64,000 bases of DNA. It comes from Prochilodus magdalenae (lineage: Eukaryota; Chordata; Actinopteri; Characiformes; Prochilodontidae). A program made the translations under genes and the position numbers. The notes under the pieces are model-generated. The model was given only the letters and a program-made list of their open reading frames with translations. It ran no database searches and was not told the DNA's origin. Location of the stretch: NCBI GenBank assembly GCA_024036415.1, contig JAMWET010003603.1:184501-248500 (forward strand), written 5' to 3'. This document shows, one piece after another, positions 45,549 through 57,345 of this stretch; the stretch's first letter is position 1; every line of letters starts with the position of its first letter.

Positions 45549-46141
45549 ATCAACACAGAAGAAAAATGCACAACTATGGGAGCCTCAAAACAGGTGGGAT
45601 CAACTTATTTAAAGCTATGTTCACACATTTAATATTCTGCTCTTCTGAGTGCCATAATGTGGATGTGTTGTGAAGCCTGTGTTGTTAAGAGCGTGACTGA
45701 GAAAACTCTGAGACTGTGTGGCTTTTATCGCTAAATAGGCAAAGCTGACATCAGATCCATAAACAACGAAGAGCTCCAGAACACAGCTATAGATGATGTT
45801 GTAGAGTCTGCATCAGCAGACAGTGTTTCCACTGTGTAGTTTTAGCTGATTAGCTCATCTAAAGCAGACTCTATTGTGCTACTCACTAACCACACAGGCA
45901 AAGCGATTTCCCCTTGACTATTTCTAGTTGAGTAATGAATGAATGAATAAATGACTTAATTAATTAATTTTCCTCCACATGATATGTGCAACAGTAGTGC
46001 TGTAACTTAAAATATCCCTACATTATTTCAAAAATACATTAATTTTAAAATCTATACACATCAGCAGCTGCCGTTTACACTGTGTGGATATTTCATGATG
46101 AATGGACCAACAGGAACGCCCCAGAATAGCATGGAAAACAG
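45549..46141. other. Unassigned sequence
   Basis: No gene is recognised. A short (GAAT)n/(TTAA)n AT-rich stretch lies at about 45933-45971. Confidence 0.45.
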
Positions 46142-46799
46142 TAGGGATGAACATTTTAGACCAAAGCCGAAACCAAACCAAACGAAACATCTGGCTGAAC
46201 ACATTTCTTTATTTCAATTTGTTATTTTTTCATAACTGCATTTCTTAAATATGCAAAATTTAATTTTGTCTTGGGTTTAAAGAAAAACAATTCCTAAACT
46301 GCAGCACAATATGGTTTAAATAAAAAAAAAATCCCAGCTGACATGTTTACAGAGAGCACCTCCCTCCACGCTGGTCACGTTTGTTTCTTTGTGGAGAATG
46401 CAGGCAAGCGCACTGAGAGCGCAGGAGCGCCAGAGAGAAAATGCAAACGCGCATAAGAGTCAGCGAGTGTGTGTACATGCGTGAGAAGGTTCTGTCTGTC
46501 TCGCTGTAGCTGCTCCGTTCTGTTCTTCATTCTGTTGCTCCGTTTGGCTCGAATGTGTGAAGCTGAATAAAACCCAGAAAGTGCAGGTGTCCTACGGTAC
46601 GACCCACAGTGGAGAAACAACCTACAGAAAGTGGGTATTAGTCTAGCACTGTTGGCGCTAGCCACGCAGCTAACGAGTAAATTTTCCATTCTGGCTCCCG
46701 TCTTCATCCGGGAGCTATACACAGGTAACAGTGTCAGTGGTGTTCGTCATTTCACTAATTTGACATTTTATAGCCGAATAATTTCAGTGCATCCCTAGA
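46142..46799. mobile_element. hAT-type MITE (putative)
   Basis: The left end TAGGGATGAACATTTTAGAC and the complement of the right end, TAGGGATGCACTGAAATTAT, share a TAGGGATG start. The flanks GAAAACAG and GAAAAAGG are a 6/8 match, compatible with a worn 8-bp target duplication. The interior has a 115-codon minus-strand frame (46375-46722) without any transposase motif, so the element is non-autonomous. The element's own strand is not determinable. Confidence 0.6.
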
Positions 46800-47089
46800 A
46801 AAAGGTCTGGTACCATTGACTTCCAATAGAACTACATTAGGTTTTTGCCCTCTCCTGTAAAGGGACCTTTTTGGAGATCCTTCTTTCTGAGAGTTTTTAT
46901 AGGACAGCAACGAAATAGGAAATGCATATCCGTAGCCGTAACTAACATGCTACTGGATCTGTCTCTCTTTCCACATTTTGTGAATGACACTGGGAAGTGA
47001 AGGGGGATTCCAATAACCTAGTAAAGAATAAACTTGAATAAAAAAGTTGAATAAATGACACTGCATATTTGAAATAGCACATTAACAGT
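46800..47089. other. Unassigned sequence
   Basis: I recognise nothing in this stretch. Confidence 0.4.
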
Positions 47090-47440
47090 GTCCACATGCA
47101 TGACCGTCAACATCATCACCACATAAGGAGATTATTCCAAAACCTCAGGATAATCTGGAGTTACCATTAAACCAACTAATCTCACCCAACAGCTATACAC
47201 AGTCATTATGGTGTACAACACCCTCAGGCTGTTTAATCTCTAATTAGTTTCTGCACACGTTCAAGGAAACACTATGCCTAGTTAGAGTGCAGGAAGCATT
47301 TTCACACAAGGACATCTGTCAGCGATGAATAATTGACAGGGTGCATCTTTATACTCTAACAGGACGATGAAGGATAATCCTGCACCATCCCGGATCACGG
47401 CTGCAAGAAACAAAACTCAACTTCTGATAGTCATCGCACT
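47090..47440. promoter_or_regulatory. Candidate conserved noncoding element
   Basis: This repeat-free stretch is rich in homeobox-type cores: AAGGAGATTATTCC, CTCAGGATAATCTGG, ACCATTAAACCAACTAATCT, TGTTTAATCTCTAATTAG, GATGAATAATTGACAGG, GAAGGATAATCCTGC. The last is a palindromic GGATAATCC-type site as bound by paired-class or Otx-like factors. There is no direct evidence of function or conservation. Confidence 0.25.
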
Positions 47441-47699
47441 GCCCAGGTGACTCTTACAAACAGAGAGGCTCATGGGCTGGAAAGCTCATCTAAAATGCTG
47501 TTTGTCAGGTACATTTCCGTGAGGCCGAAGACCCCACATCCTCTGTGACTAATCGAAACTCATCTTCATACTGCATAGCCCCTGTGTTTCTTATACTGCT
47601 ATACAAACGCCAGACTGAAAACAAGCACAGACGGCTTCAACACTCGAAAACAATTAAACTCCTTAAAAAACAGAGAAATATCCTACGAGGATATACACA
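47441..47699. other. Unassigned sequence, possibly upstream part of a LINE
   Basis: A plus-strand frame (47545-47700) ends in KRQTENKHRRLQHSKTIKLL before running into the 73-bp array. It may be a remnant of the LINE whose tail lies on the other side of the array, but I see no diagnostic motif. Confidence 0.3.
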
Positions 47700-48240
47700 G
47701 GACTATATGTATATTGTACAGTGTCTGTATTGTGTATATTGTGTATACTGTGTAGAGTTTATTTTGTACAGTGTCTGTATGTATTGTGTATATGTGGAGT
47801 CATTGTGTATATGGTGTATACTGTGTAGAGTCATTGTGTATAGTGGTGTATGTACTGTGTAGTGTGTATATGGTGTACACTGTGTAGAGTGTATATTGTA
47901 CAGTGCCTGTATGTATTGTGTATATGTGGAGTCATTGTGTATATGGTGTATACTGTGTAGAGTGTATATTGTGCAGTGTCTGTATGTATTGTGTATATGT
48001 GGAGTGGTTGTGTATATGGTGTATACTGTGTAGAGTGTATATTGTACAGTGTCTGTATGTATCGTGTATATGTGGAATGGTTGTGTATATGGTGTATACT
48101 GTGTAGAGTGTATATTGTACAGTGTCTGTATGTATTGTGTATATGTGTAGTGGTTGTGTATATGGTGTATACTGTGTAGAGTGTATATTGTACAGTGTCT
48201 GTATGTATTGTGTATATGTGGAGTCGTTGTATATATTGTG
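47700..48240 (+). repeat. 73-bp minisatellite, array 2 (about 7 units)
   Basis: The unit is the exact reverse complement of the array-1 unit: TGTGTATATGGTGTATACTG, TGTAGAGTGTATATTGTACA, GTGTCTGTATGTATTG, TGTATATGTGGAGTGGT. The first part (47700-47890) is irregular; units then repeat at 73-bp spacing (starts near 47903, 47976, 48049, 48122). The array is followed by the same LINE tail as array 1. Confidence 0.93.
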
Positions 48241-48350
48241 GACTATCAATCAGTTGCGTGTATATTGGTAATGTACTAGAGACACGAACTGCTGAACCCA
48301 AATTCCTTGTGTGTCAACATACTTGGCCAGTAAACCCGACTCTGATTCAT
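48241..48350 (+). repeat. LINE 3' tail flanking array 2
   Basis: TGCGTGTATATTGGTAATG, CTAGAGACACGAACTGCTGA, AAATTCCTTGTGTGTCAACA, TACTTGGCCAGTAAACCCGA, CTCTGATTC forms a typical LINE end (a degraded AATAAA as AGTAAA, then a GATTC tract). It matches the tail beside array 1 block by block. Confidence 0.75.
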
Positions 48351-50164
48351 TAGGGATTTGCATTCTGACTAATTACGATATTTGTTTATTTCAGAACAGT
48401 TAATAAACAGATATCCGGTTCACTATGATGGGAAAAAAAAAACACACAACAAAAAAGGACTTTGGCCAACAGTAGTGCGGGACTGTAGACTTCTATAAAC
48501 TCATGTTCTACATTAATTTTTCTCTCCATTGAGTTCTTCGAGGTGCCAACATATGACAGAGGCAGAACGTAGCAAACACCAGCTACATACATTAGCCATG
48601 CCACAGCCAGCTGCGCTAGCGCAGCCTTTTCAGCCATGTGACCTTGGAAATGCTCAGGCATTTGCAATTCATTCCAGTGAAATATAAGATATAAACAAAC
48701 GTCTGGAATAACAGCAAATACACTTGCAGGCAATCTACATGCTCCGCCATCTTGGTACTACTTGGTACTACCACTGTGCAGCATCCTCTATTGATGTTGA
48801 TGACGTATCCTTTGTCATTCCTGGGTTCCAATAAAAGCTGGTGCAAACATAAACTGGTTATCAGGATATAACCAAGGTTCTAGAAAGGAGAACTGAACTA
48901 TCTTTAAGGATCTGGGTTCTTTTGCTCAAAAAAGACTTTGTTTCACCATTTTGTAAACTTGCTGTAGCATACAGAACAAGTGATTCTACAACTTTAGAAC
49001 TGGCAGCTTAAAAAAAACCTTGACCTAACCAAGTCAAAGAGTACGGTGCACATGCCTAGTTCTCATACAGTTGTTATTGGACGAGCTCATATCTCTAAAA
49101 TTTTTACTTCATAATACGGCTGCACAGTAGCAGGGTGGTGATGAACTCCAGGCCACGATTTCATTAGATTCTTACTACAGGATCCATGATTTATAAATCT
49201 TACAACCTTCAGAATAGAATATGAATGAGGATAACTATGACCATAATCATGTTGTTGCACAACTTTCTAATGACACTGGAGCGGGGAGGCAGGAGGAGTA
49301 CTGGGGCGAGGTGCTGGATGGTGCTGATACTGGAGTCTATACAGTGGAGTTGGATTAAATAGCATAAAGAATTAAATGATTGTTCTCCACAGTGCATCAT
49401 CACACCTCCACCCTGCCCTGAAAAACATGGAGGCTTTCTTATGATGGCAGAATTGATATGCACACTGCAAAGTAGAACTGCCATTTCCTTCTTTCCCCAG
49501 ATGATTAGAACCATTTCTGCCAAAGTATCCGCTCAGATGGCAGAAATGCAATATGTTGGACTTTCTCTTCAAGTCAGCCAAGGAAAGACGCTCCGCTGAT
49601 TAGATTTGGAGCTCATTTCCATGCGGTATATGGAGAAAAAACCACACTCTTTAATCACTCGTGTCTATCTGTCTCCAGGCTTTCCGGATTTGTTTGTCTC
49701 TCAATCAGAACCAACAATTTGCTTCAAAGACGCGAGTATGAGAAAGAGAGTTAGGAGCGAAAGCGAAATATATGGGCTTAAGTGACACTTTGGTAAAAAA
49801 AACAAATGTACACAGGTTCCATCTTTCCCTAAACATGAAAACCTCTTTACGTGTGAATATAGATGTGTCCATTTCAAACACTGTAAAAGTCACTGCCCAC
49901 ATACTTTCATGCATCCCTTTCATCGGTATAGACCTTAAGCAATACAGGGCAGTCAAGAGTGAAAAGGTTTTGACAGCCACAAACATGGTGACAATGGAGG
50001 AGTCTGCAATGTACCCACTTCGAAAGAGTTGGAAAGAGTCAGTGCTGTGGACGGCGGTGGTCAATGAGGCCACGCAGTTTGTGAACAGAGAATTTTTTCA
50101 TCTATATTACCAATGAGACAAACTGACAGTTATTGGTATTACCACTATTGTTGCTACTGTTGCT

Positions 50165-50165
<1 letters not shown>
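48351..50165. other. Unassigned sequence
   Basis: No gene that I can support. Overlapping frames on both strands at 49705-50116 (122 and 114 codons) show no domain, and at most one of them could be real. The frames at 48386-48846 likewise lack motifs. Confidence 0.4.
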
Positions 50166-50219
<54 letters not shown>

Positions 50220-50221
50220 TT
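50166..50221. repeat. (TAA)n microsatellite
   Basis: About 18 TAA units. Confidence 0.96.
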
Positions 50222-51423
50222 ATAACATCAGCTATGAATATTCCTCTTTATGTAAACAGTAACACACAAAATCTTATGTGGTCTTTTCTGATGTTCGTTC
50301 TTCACTCATCCTCAGTTCCAAACTGCCTTTCTGTACTTGGTGTCAAAAAGAATAGTTTACTGTTTGCTACACCTAGCATTGAAATCTCACTGTTCCAGGC
50401 TTGTTAAGTTTATCACATTAAGTGTTGCACATTTTCCTGGTCCATCAGGCTTTAAACGATTAGCCGATCACAGCCAGAACGCTGCTGGGGGTATATGTGT
50501 GACGTGCTTTTAGGAAACTGACTGTTATTTTGGTTGGCATAAGTGTATCTGTAGACCTATTTTGCATGTGTGAATCAGCAGCCCATGTTAGCTGTAGCAC
50601 GTAACCCCACTTTAACAAATTCCAAAACATTTTATATTATGTGTAAAGAAGGGTTCACTTCACAGGTGAGACAGTACGACCAGCTTTTATGCTCAGTTAC
50701 ACTAAATTTCAAACAGTATGTGTTCTTTGAATAGCCAGTTAAACCATTTTAAAAATTAAATGAATCTGAATCTCTGTAAAACCGCAAAACAACCCCCAGA
50801 GCTCCTCCGAGGTTTATATCAGACCTAAGGGCCGCAACAGCACACAAACAAGTTGGTCACATGAAAAGGATCACCGGAATTAACCATAAGGCAAGAACCA
50901 AAGCCATTGAAGTAAAAAGTGGCGATCCAGAGACTCGCCATGGCCAGACACGTTTAATCCTCTCACAGCTTGATGCCACAGAAGCCTAACACTTTGTCCC
51001 TGTAAGCTTTCCGCCACTGGAACTTAAAATCTTTCTATTACTTTCAACGCCTGAGAAAAAAGAAACAACTCTCTTTGATTTACTCCGTAAAGCTCGACAT
51101 AAGGGAGCAGAGGAACGAGGGAAAAGTGACGTTTTTCCTTTGTAGTTTGTCAAGCCTGCAACCGTTTTTCAGACAGACAAAAAAAGGGTTCACAGGGTGA
51201 CACACTGAAAAAACCTTTAGTAGAAGATTTGCGGTCCTGGTGGGCCTGCTGAGTGGAAAACAAATTCAGTAAGCACGAGAACCAGAGGTGGTTTACCTAA
51301 AGCCGGGTCAACACCACACAACTCCTAAAATTCCTAACAGAGAGAACATCAGACTTTTCGGGTCAGTCTCTTACAGAACTGCTGATCTTAGTTTAGGTGA
51401 AGCAAAGTGAGGGTACTGGTCCG
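50222..51423. other. Unassigned sequence
   Basis: I recognise no gene or repeat in this stretch. Confidence 0.45.
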
Positions 51424-51605
51424 GTCAAGTCAAATTTATTTATATAGCGCTTTTTACAAGCAGCTGTACAGAGAATCCGGGTCCAAGCCCCAAATGAGCA
51501 AGCCAAAGGCAACAGTGGCAGGGAAAAACTCATGACAAGAGGAAGAACCCTCAAGAGAAACCAAGGGGGAACCCAGCCTCTTCAGGTCAACCCTGATAAG
51601 CAACA
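51424..51605 (+). repeat. Fish interspersed repeat (TTTATATAGCGCTTTT type)
   Basis: AAATTTATTTATATAGCGCT, TTTTACAAGCAGCTGTACAG, AATGAGCAAGCCAAAGGCAA, CAGTGGCAGGGAAAAACTCA, GAAACCAAGGGGGAACCCA is one of the commonest dispersed repeats of teleost genomes. It is read here in the orientation that starts at its 3' tail and is noncoding. Confidence 0.8.
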
Positions 51606-53384
51606 AATACAAAAAGGATCAGAGCTTATAGGCAATGAACAGGAGAAGTGTGCAGTGTTTTTAAGGCAGGGAAAGTAAATAGCAGGACCCTCGAAATTAA
51701 AGCTATTGGATTAAACATACTAATAAATTACATCAACTCAAAATATCGGTATGCACATACAAGAAGACAAATATGGCTGTGGATGAATATGTGGCATATA
51801 CAATATTATGGATGTAACGATGCCTTGACACACTGTGTTGTTGCAGGGAAACAGCATCTACAGTGGAGAACAGGCCCTACATTAACCCCATCAAACTGCT
51901 GGTGATCCATTTTGAGGTGCTGACTGTCCTCTAAACCCATTTAAAACTGCTGCCAAAGGAGTTACATCATATCCATGTCCACACTGTCCAGAGTGAAATG
52001 TAGCTTATCAGTGTGCAGAATTATAAGTGCTTATGAGTAGCTATAAATCCCAAACGATGTGCGACTTACATACCTATTAAAAATTAAAAACAAAATGAAA
52101 ACTGGCTTTGTTAGATCACATACTTCATAAATCCAGTAATACAAACACAGCACAACTGCCAAAACGTGCAAACTACCAATACCACACTCTGGCATGCCCA
52201 CAACATGCACCACACTCCTACTACTGTATTCACAAAGCAGGGTTTCTCAGACAGGAGGATAACCCAAACCCAAAAATGAGGACTGTCCAATAGAAATAAC
52301 TCCCTAATCTCTGTTTATACTGGACAGTCCTAAAGTTGGGCTCAAGTTATCTGGATAATCAGTCTACTACTTTGGTCTTTCGCAGTGTTCACCATGTCTG
52401 ATCTGAAGCGCTGTGTATATTACTGGTGATATTGGTTTCTGAAAAGCAAAAAGGAAAAAAAAAATAGATGAAAAACACTTCCTGAATGTTAGGAAGAGAA
52501 AAGTGTGAAGCCATCTACCCTTTTAAACAGAACCTGAGGTAGTGAATGTGTTAACATGTCAAGAACAGCCTCAGTCCCAGGGAAGCAGCTGTTGCTTTGT
52601 AAGCTCCGTTATTAGCGGTTAGCCATGAGAAATATGGTAACACATGTAACGCTACTTTGGGTCATTGATCTAGGTGGATGTCACTCTTTCTCTTCACCAT
52701 GTTTACATATGTGCACCAGAGAGCACTCTGTCCTCCTATATGTCAAAGGAGCTTCTAACATGCTTGTTTTTTTTAGGGTCGCATGGGGCATCTCAAGCGC
52801 TACATCGCTGGTCCTCAATTATGTCCCAGTATGTGGCCAGCTCCTCATTCAAAACATCTGTCAGCTACAGCAACACTCATTACAATCTGGCCGGAGTTGC
52901 GTAGCCCAATCCAGGCAGAAAAATCCTGTATTAAGAAATGCCCTCAAATTCTATCATTAGTAGAGAACCCGAATAGAACCACCATTTGAACTACAATTAA
53001 AATGCCATTACTGACCTTGTATCAATGCAGCACACACAATTACCCATGAAATGTCTAAAGCCTGTAATCAGCCATCTAAGATTTGAGGTTTTCTAGAGCT
53101 TCTATTTTCTTCAACACAAACCGCTTTACTCCCACCTGTCTCTGTACGCACACCCGAGACCCCCAGACTACACAAACAAAACACTGAAACACAAAGGAAC
53201 AAACACAGCTTCCAGCATAAAAGCCGTCTCACACTGTTCCTGCACACAGTTGTCCCTGACCGCGGCCGGCTGCAGAGAGCAGGACAGACCCAGCTGAAGC
53301 TGTGGGCAACCGCAGCAGGCCACTGGTAACCCAGGACAAAGGCTTGGGGTCTCTGTGGGTAACACAGTGCTGTGTTCAGGAGGG
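51606..53384. other. Unassigned sequence
   Basis: There is no gene that I can support. Three overlapping frames at 52625-52989 have no domain. Confidence 0.4.
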
Positions 53385-54045
53385 TGAGTGAGAGAGACTT
53401 GAAAGAGTAAGTAAGGATAGAGAAAAAAAGAAAGAGGCAGAGAGAGAGAGAGCGAGAGAGAGCGAGAGAGAGAGAGGCAGGCAGACCGATAGTCAGACAG
53501 GCAAACAGTGAGACAGACAGACAAACAGTGAGACAGACAGACAGACAAACAGTGAGACAGACAGACAGACAGACAAACAGTGAGACAGACAGACAAACAG
53601 TCAAACAGACAGACAAACAGTCAAACAGACAAACAGTGAGACAGACAGACAAACAGTGAGACAGACAGACAAACAGTGAGACAGACAGACAAACAGACAG
53701 AAATAATGAAATAGAGAGCTAAGCAGCAGAGAACAAGAGAGAAAGAGAAATCAAAAGAGAAAAAAGGAGAGATCAAGAAAGGAGAACAAGAGAGAAAGAG
53801 AAATCAAAAGAGAAAAAAGGAGAGATCAAGAAAGGAAATGGAATAGAGAGAAAGAACAAAAAGAGAGAGAGCAGACAGGAAGATGAAATCAAAGTAAGCT
53901 ATGGGGGAAGAGAAAGAAACAAGAAAAATAAAAAGGACAGAAAAGAAACTTGAGGAAGAAAGAGAAAGGGAGAGAACAGGAAAGTGAGATGGAGAGAAGA
54001 GGAGAGAGGACAGGAGAGAATGGAAAAGGAAGAGAGAGTTGAGAT
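53385..54045. repeat. Polypurine tract with (GA)n and (GACA)n repeats
   Basis: For about 660 bp the plus strand is nearly all purine apart from the C of GACA units. It holds a GAGAGAGAGCGAGAGAGA region (53435-53475), repeated AAACAGTGAGACAGACAGAC units (53480-53700), and a duplicated AACAAGAGAGAAAGAGAAAT, CAAAAGAGAAAAAAGGAGAG block (53731-53780 and 53785-53834). The long Ser/Leu/Cys frames on the minus strand are artefacts. Confidence 0.93.
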
Positions 54046-54059
54046 GCTTCATACTGTCA

Positions 54060-54350
54060 GTTATCTTCAGACAGCAGATGTGGGAGCGTTAGAGGCGCTG
54101 CTCTGACGGGCCTCGCCGCTCTGATGGGCCTCGCTGCCTGCGTACGATCGCTCCGGCTATTGTTGTTATTTTATTAGTGTCACTCTGAGTTGTTAATTAA
54201 GGCTAATCATTCCGGTGCTATCTGATGGGCCTGGAACAGCCCGGCTGCTGCTTTCTGACTCACTGCATGTGCTGCTGCCGATGCATCCAGCTCAGCCAAC
54301 GCTGATAGAGGCTATTTTCTGCTAATCAGTCCGGCTGCCTTTGTTAAAAA
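54060..54350. promoter_or_regulatory. Candidate conserved noncoding element with repeated motifs
   Basis: This is a GC-balanced, repeat-free stretch beside the polypurine tract. CTGATGGGCCT occurs at 54121-54131 and 54222-54232 with a one-base variant at 54103-54113. CTAATCATTCCGG (54203-54215) recurs as CTAATCAGTCCGG (54322-54334). It also contains TTATTTTATTAGTGTCACTC and TTAATTAAGGC. Repeated composite motifs with homeobox-type cores are what a developmental enhancer might show. No conservation data are available. Confidence 0.3.
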
Positions 54351-54603
54351 CGTCAGGCTGAGGACAAAGAACTCTGAGGCCACACTCAATCAAACGGCAA
54401 TAAGGAACAAGTTTAAGTTAGATCTTAAACCATTTAGTGCTCACGGGATACACTGGGTGTACTACTGGTATATCATGACACTGACATATACGTGGAGACG
54501 TAACAGTGTGTAAACAGGGGGTGCAAAGAGACAGACAGACGAAACAATGGAAGCATGGAACAGAAAAGGGACGGATGAAGCAACACATGCAGATGTCCAG
54601 ATA
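54351..54603. other. Unassigned sequence
   Basis: Nothing is recognised before the Tc1-B element. Confidence 0.45.
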
Positions 54604-55369
54604 CCCTATATTGCCAAAAGTATTCACTTACCCATGCAAATCGTTGAATTTGGGTTTTCCAATCACTTCCATGGCCACAGGTATATAAAACCGAGCACCT
54701 GGACATCCAGACTACTCCTACAGACATTAGTGAGAGAATGGGTCGCTCTCAGGAGCTCAGTGAATTCCAGTGTGGTACCGTGATAGGATGCCACCTGTGC
54801 TACAAGTCCAGTCCTGAAATTTCCACACTACTAAATATTCCACAGTGGGATTATAACAAAGGGGAAGCGACTGGGAATGACAGCAACTCAGCCATGAAGC
54901 GGTAGGACATGGGAGGTCAGAGGATATTGAGGTCACCAACTTTCTTCCACAGTCAAGTGCTTCAGACCTTCTGGTGAAAGGAACTCCTAATGCTTCAGCA
55001 GACCAAGAGATTTTGGACAATCACATGCTCCCAACTTTGTGGGAACAGCTTTGGAACAGCCCCTTCTGTCCCAACAGGACCAGTGCACAAAGCAAGGTCC
55101 ATAATGGAGGAGCGGGTTTGGTGTGGAAGAACTGGACTGGCCTGGCCTGCACAGAGTCCTGACCTCATCCCGTTAGAACACCTTTGGGATTAGAGCAGAG
55201 ACTGCGACCCAGGACTTCTCGACCAACATCAGTGTCTGGCCTCACAAATGTGGTTCTGGAAAATACCCATAAACACATTCCTAAATTTTTATTAAGATTA
55301 GTAATGGGGTGTCACTCAAGTTCATATGCGTGTAAAGACAGACAAGCAAATACTTTTGGCAATATACTG
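54604..55369 (+). mobile_element. Tc1-B family element, copy 2 (both ends present)
   Basis: TA (54602-54603) precedes CCCTATATTGCCAAAAGTAT, and the right end ATACTTTTGGCAATATACTG precedes TA (55370-55371). The ends are inverted repeats sharing TATATTGCCAAAAGTAT. Transposase pieces in several frames: the N-terminal MGRSQELSEFQ around 54738, [20 protein letters not shown] around 54985-55045, and PDLIPLEHLWD around 55160-55193, containing the catalytic Glu. Frameshifts separate them, and the catalytic region between HTH and core is deleted. At 766 bp it is about half the size of a complete Tc1 element. Not functional. Confidence 0.85.
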
Positions 55370-55371
55370 TA

Positions 55372-56579
55372 AATGTAAGAAGCAACATGTAAATGAAGGA
55401 ACAAACATGATATTAAAAAATAATGAATGAATGACAGGTAACTACAGACAGGAGGTCTAGCGCACTAGCTTTTAGCTATGCTGGTTAGCTTTGCTAAGTT
55501 TCTCAGACTCTAAAACTGTTGTGTGGGCGGGGCCAGAGACTTTAGCCTTGTGATTGGTAACCAAGTGCTTATGGAACCGTTAACCCACATTTACTGGACT
55601 CTGGGAAGATATTACATAAGACGTACTTTGTAAAGTATATTGTGGCCCGGAGGTAAAAAGATTAACATAATTAGAAACAGAACACAGATTTAGATTTCTT
55701 GAGGCGTAAAGCTGAAAATCGTTCAGTGTTTCCCATGCTATAAAACAGGCCAGGCTCACGTCACAGCCTGGGCTGAATGAAACCGACATTAAACTGCCAA
55801 GCCTCTGTCTGCGTTATAATGCACTACAGTCTATCAAAGGACCTTATTCAGAAGTGAGAAAACTACATTGATTTCGTTGTGCTCTGGCAGGCAGGGGAAA
55901 ACAATGAGCATTTTATGACTGACAGGGAAAAAAATGTTGGTTGGTTATTATAGTCTGCCTGCAACTAACATAGTGTATAAATCCATAATGAAGATGTGAG
56001 CTAGACATCTGTTCACTGGAATATCCCCTGGAGGAAGGTTCAACTTGATCAAGGTTAAAGCCTCAAAGGTTAAGCCCACCCACAAACTGTGCAGTAAACG
56101 AGGTATTTTATCTAAAGTTCGCTTTACACTTTATTGCTGCAAGTCACGTTGCACAGAATTCTCTAAATAATAGTGTCATGCTGTACATCGGATCATGTGC
56201 TAAAGATATTCAAGCAATAGATTTTCGATGCAAGAAAATCTGACCTTATGCACATACTTAATAAGTCCTGCATAAAAGTAGCAACATTTTGGTTTGGTAA
56301 AGTTTGATATAACATGTTTTAACCTTTGATTATTTAAATATGCTGCCTTCTTTATGTCAGTAAAGTGTGAGGTTTGTTGCCGTACAGCCTGTCAAATGCG
56401 TCATCTCCTCGCTAGCTGTTTTCCTTGCTGACGCGCTCACACCAGCTTTGCCCCATCTTTCAGACCCTTCAACCTTTAGCGACTAGGGGGCAACAGAACA
56501 ATTTCTGCTCAAGTTAAACAGGGCTTCGTTGTGTGTGCTTTGAGTGGATCCAGTAAAATGGATACAGCAAGGTGCTGTT
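55372..56579. other. Unassigned sequence
   Basis: No gene is recognised. CTAGCTTTTAGCTATGCTGG, TTAGCTTTGCTAAG near 55465-55500 recalls the TTAGC-rich part of the THAP-like repeat, but the match is short. Confidence 0.4.
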
Positions 56580-56607
56580 ACACACATACACACACATATA
56601 TACATAC

Positions 56608-56645
<38 letters not shown>

Positions 56646-56649
56646 ATAC

Positions 56650-56741
<92 letters not shown>
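56580..56741. repeat. (AT)n/(AC)n compound microsatellite
   Basis: CA, then mixed TATACATA, then (AT)n, then (AC)n. The I-Y, T-H and C-V frames on both strands are artefacts. Confidence 0.97.
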
Positions 56742-56978
56742 TTCACACATTTAACATTTAGCAATTATGAACAAATGTAGGTAAACATGCAGTCATAAAT
56801 AAATATAGGGACAAGAAAGAAAAAGCTGACAAATGTACTACAGTAGCACCATACCTCTTTGTAAGCTTAGTTTTTTGTGTTTTTAAACAAAGAATGTTTA
56901 TATTGATCTGTTTTAGTGATCTGGCTTAGTTTTAAGCAAGTTGGAACGAGAGGGAGACAGACAGAAAGACACAGATAA

Positions 56979-57009
<31 letters not shown>

Positions 57010-57345
57010 ATAAAAGAGAATATCAATAGTTCACAATAGTTAGCAACAGCAAAAAAAGAAACCCCATCCAAACCCCAAACATAAAAACTGTATATCTACC
57101 CAATGAATGAATAATAGCCTAATATTCAGGTCTTTTGATCTTTGACTGCAGAGGATGTAAAATGGCCACATTAAACATTTTAAAAAACACTGGCTTTAAC
57201 CCTTAATCAAAAATACATTCAAGATTTGCACAGCCGAATTATTGTGATCATTATTCCACAATGTAAACCTGCCTAAATTCAGAATTCAATCAGGACATTT
57301 GTGCTAGTCACGAGTAGTAGATTACTGACAGAAAGTGCTGTATTG
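56742..57345. other. Unassigned sequence with a (GA)n tract
   Basis: A (GA)13 tract lies at 56979-57005. Otherwise I recognise nothing. Confidence 0.5.

Noticed and set aside
49705..50116. Pair of overlapping 114- and 122-codon frames as coding sequence
   Set aside because: They lie on opposite strands over the same bases, with no recognised motif in either. Protein-level search would be needed to revive them.
50785..50990. Possible Tc1 helix-turn-helix fragment
   Set aside because: Translations in all frames gave no recognisable transposase block.
53068..53652. 194-codon Cys/Leu/Ser-rich frame
   Set aside because: Most of it is the translation of GACA/GA repeats; the remainder has no motif.
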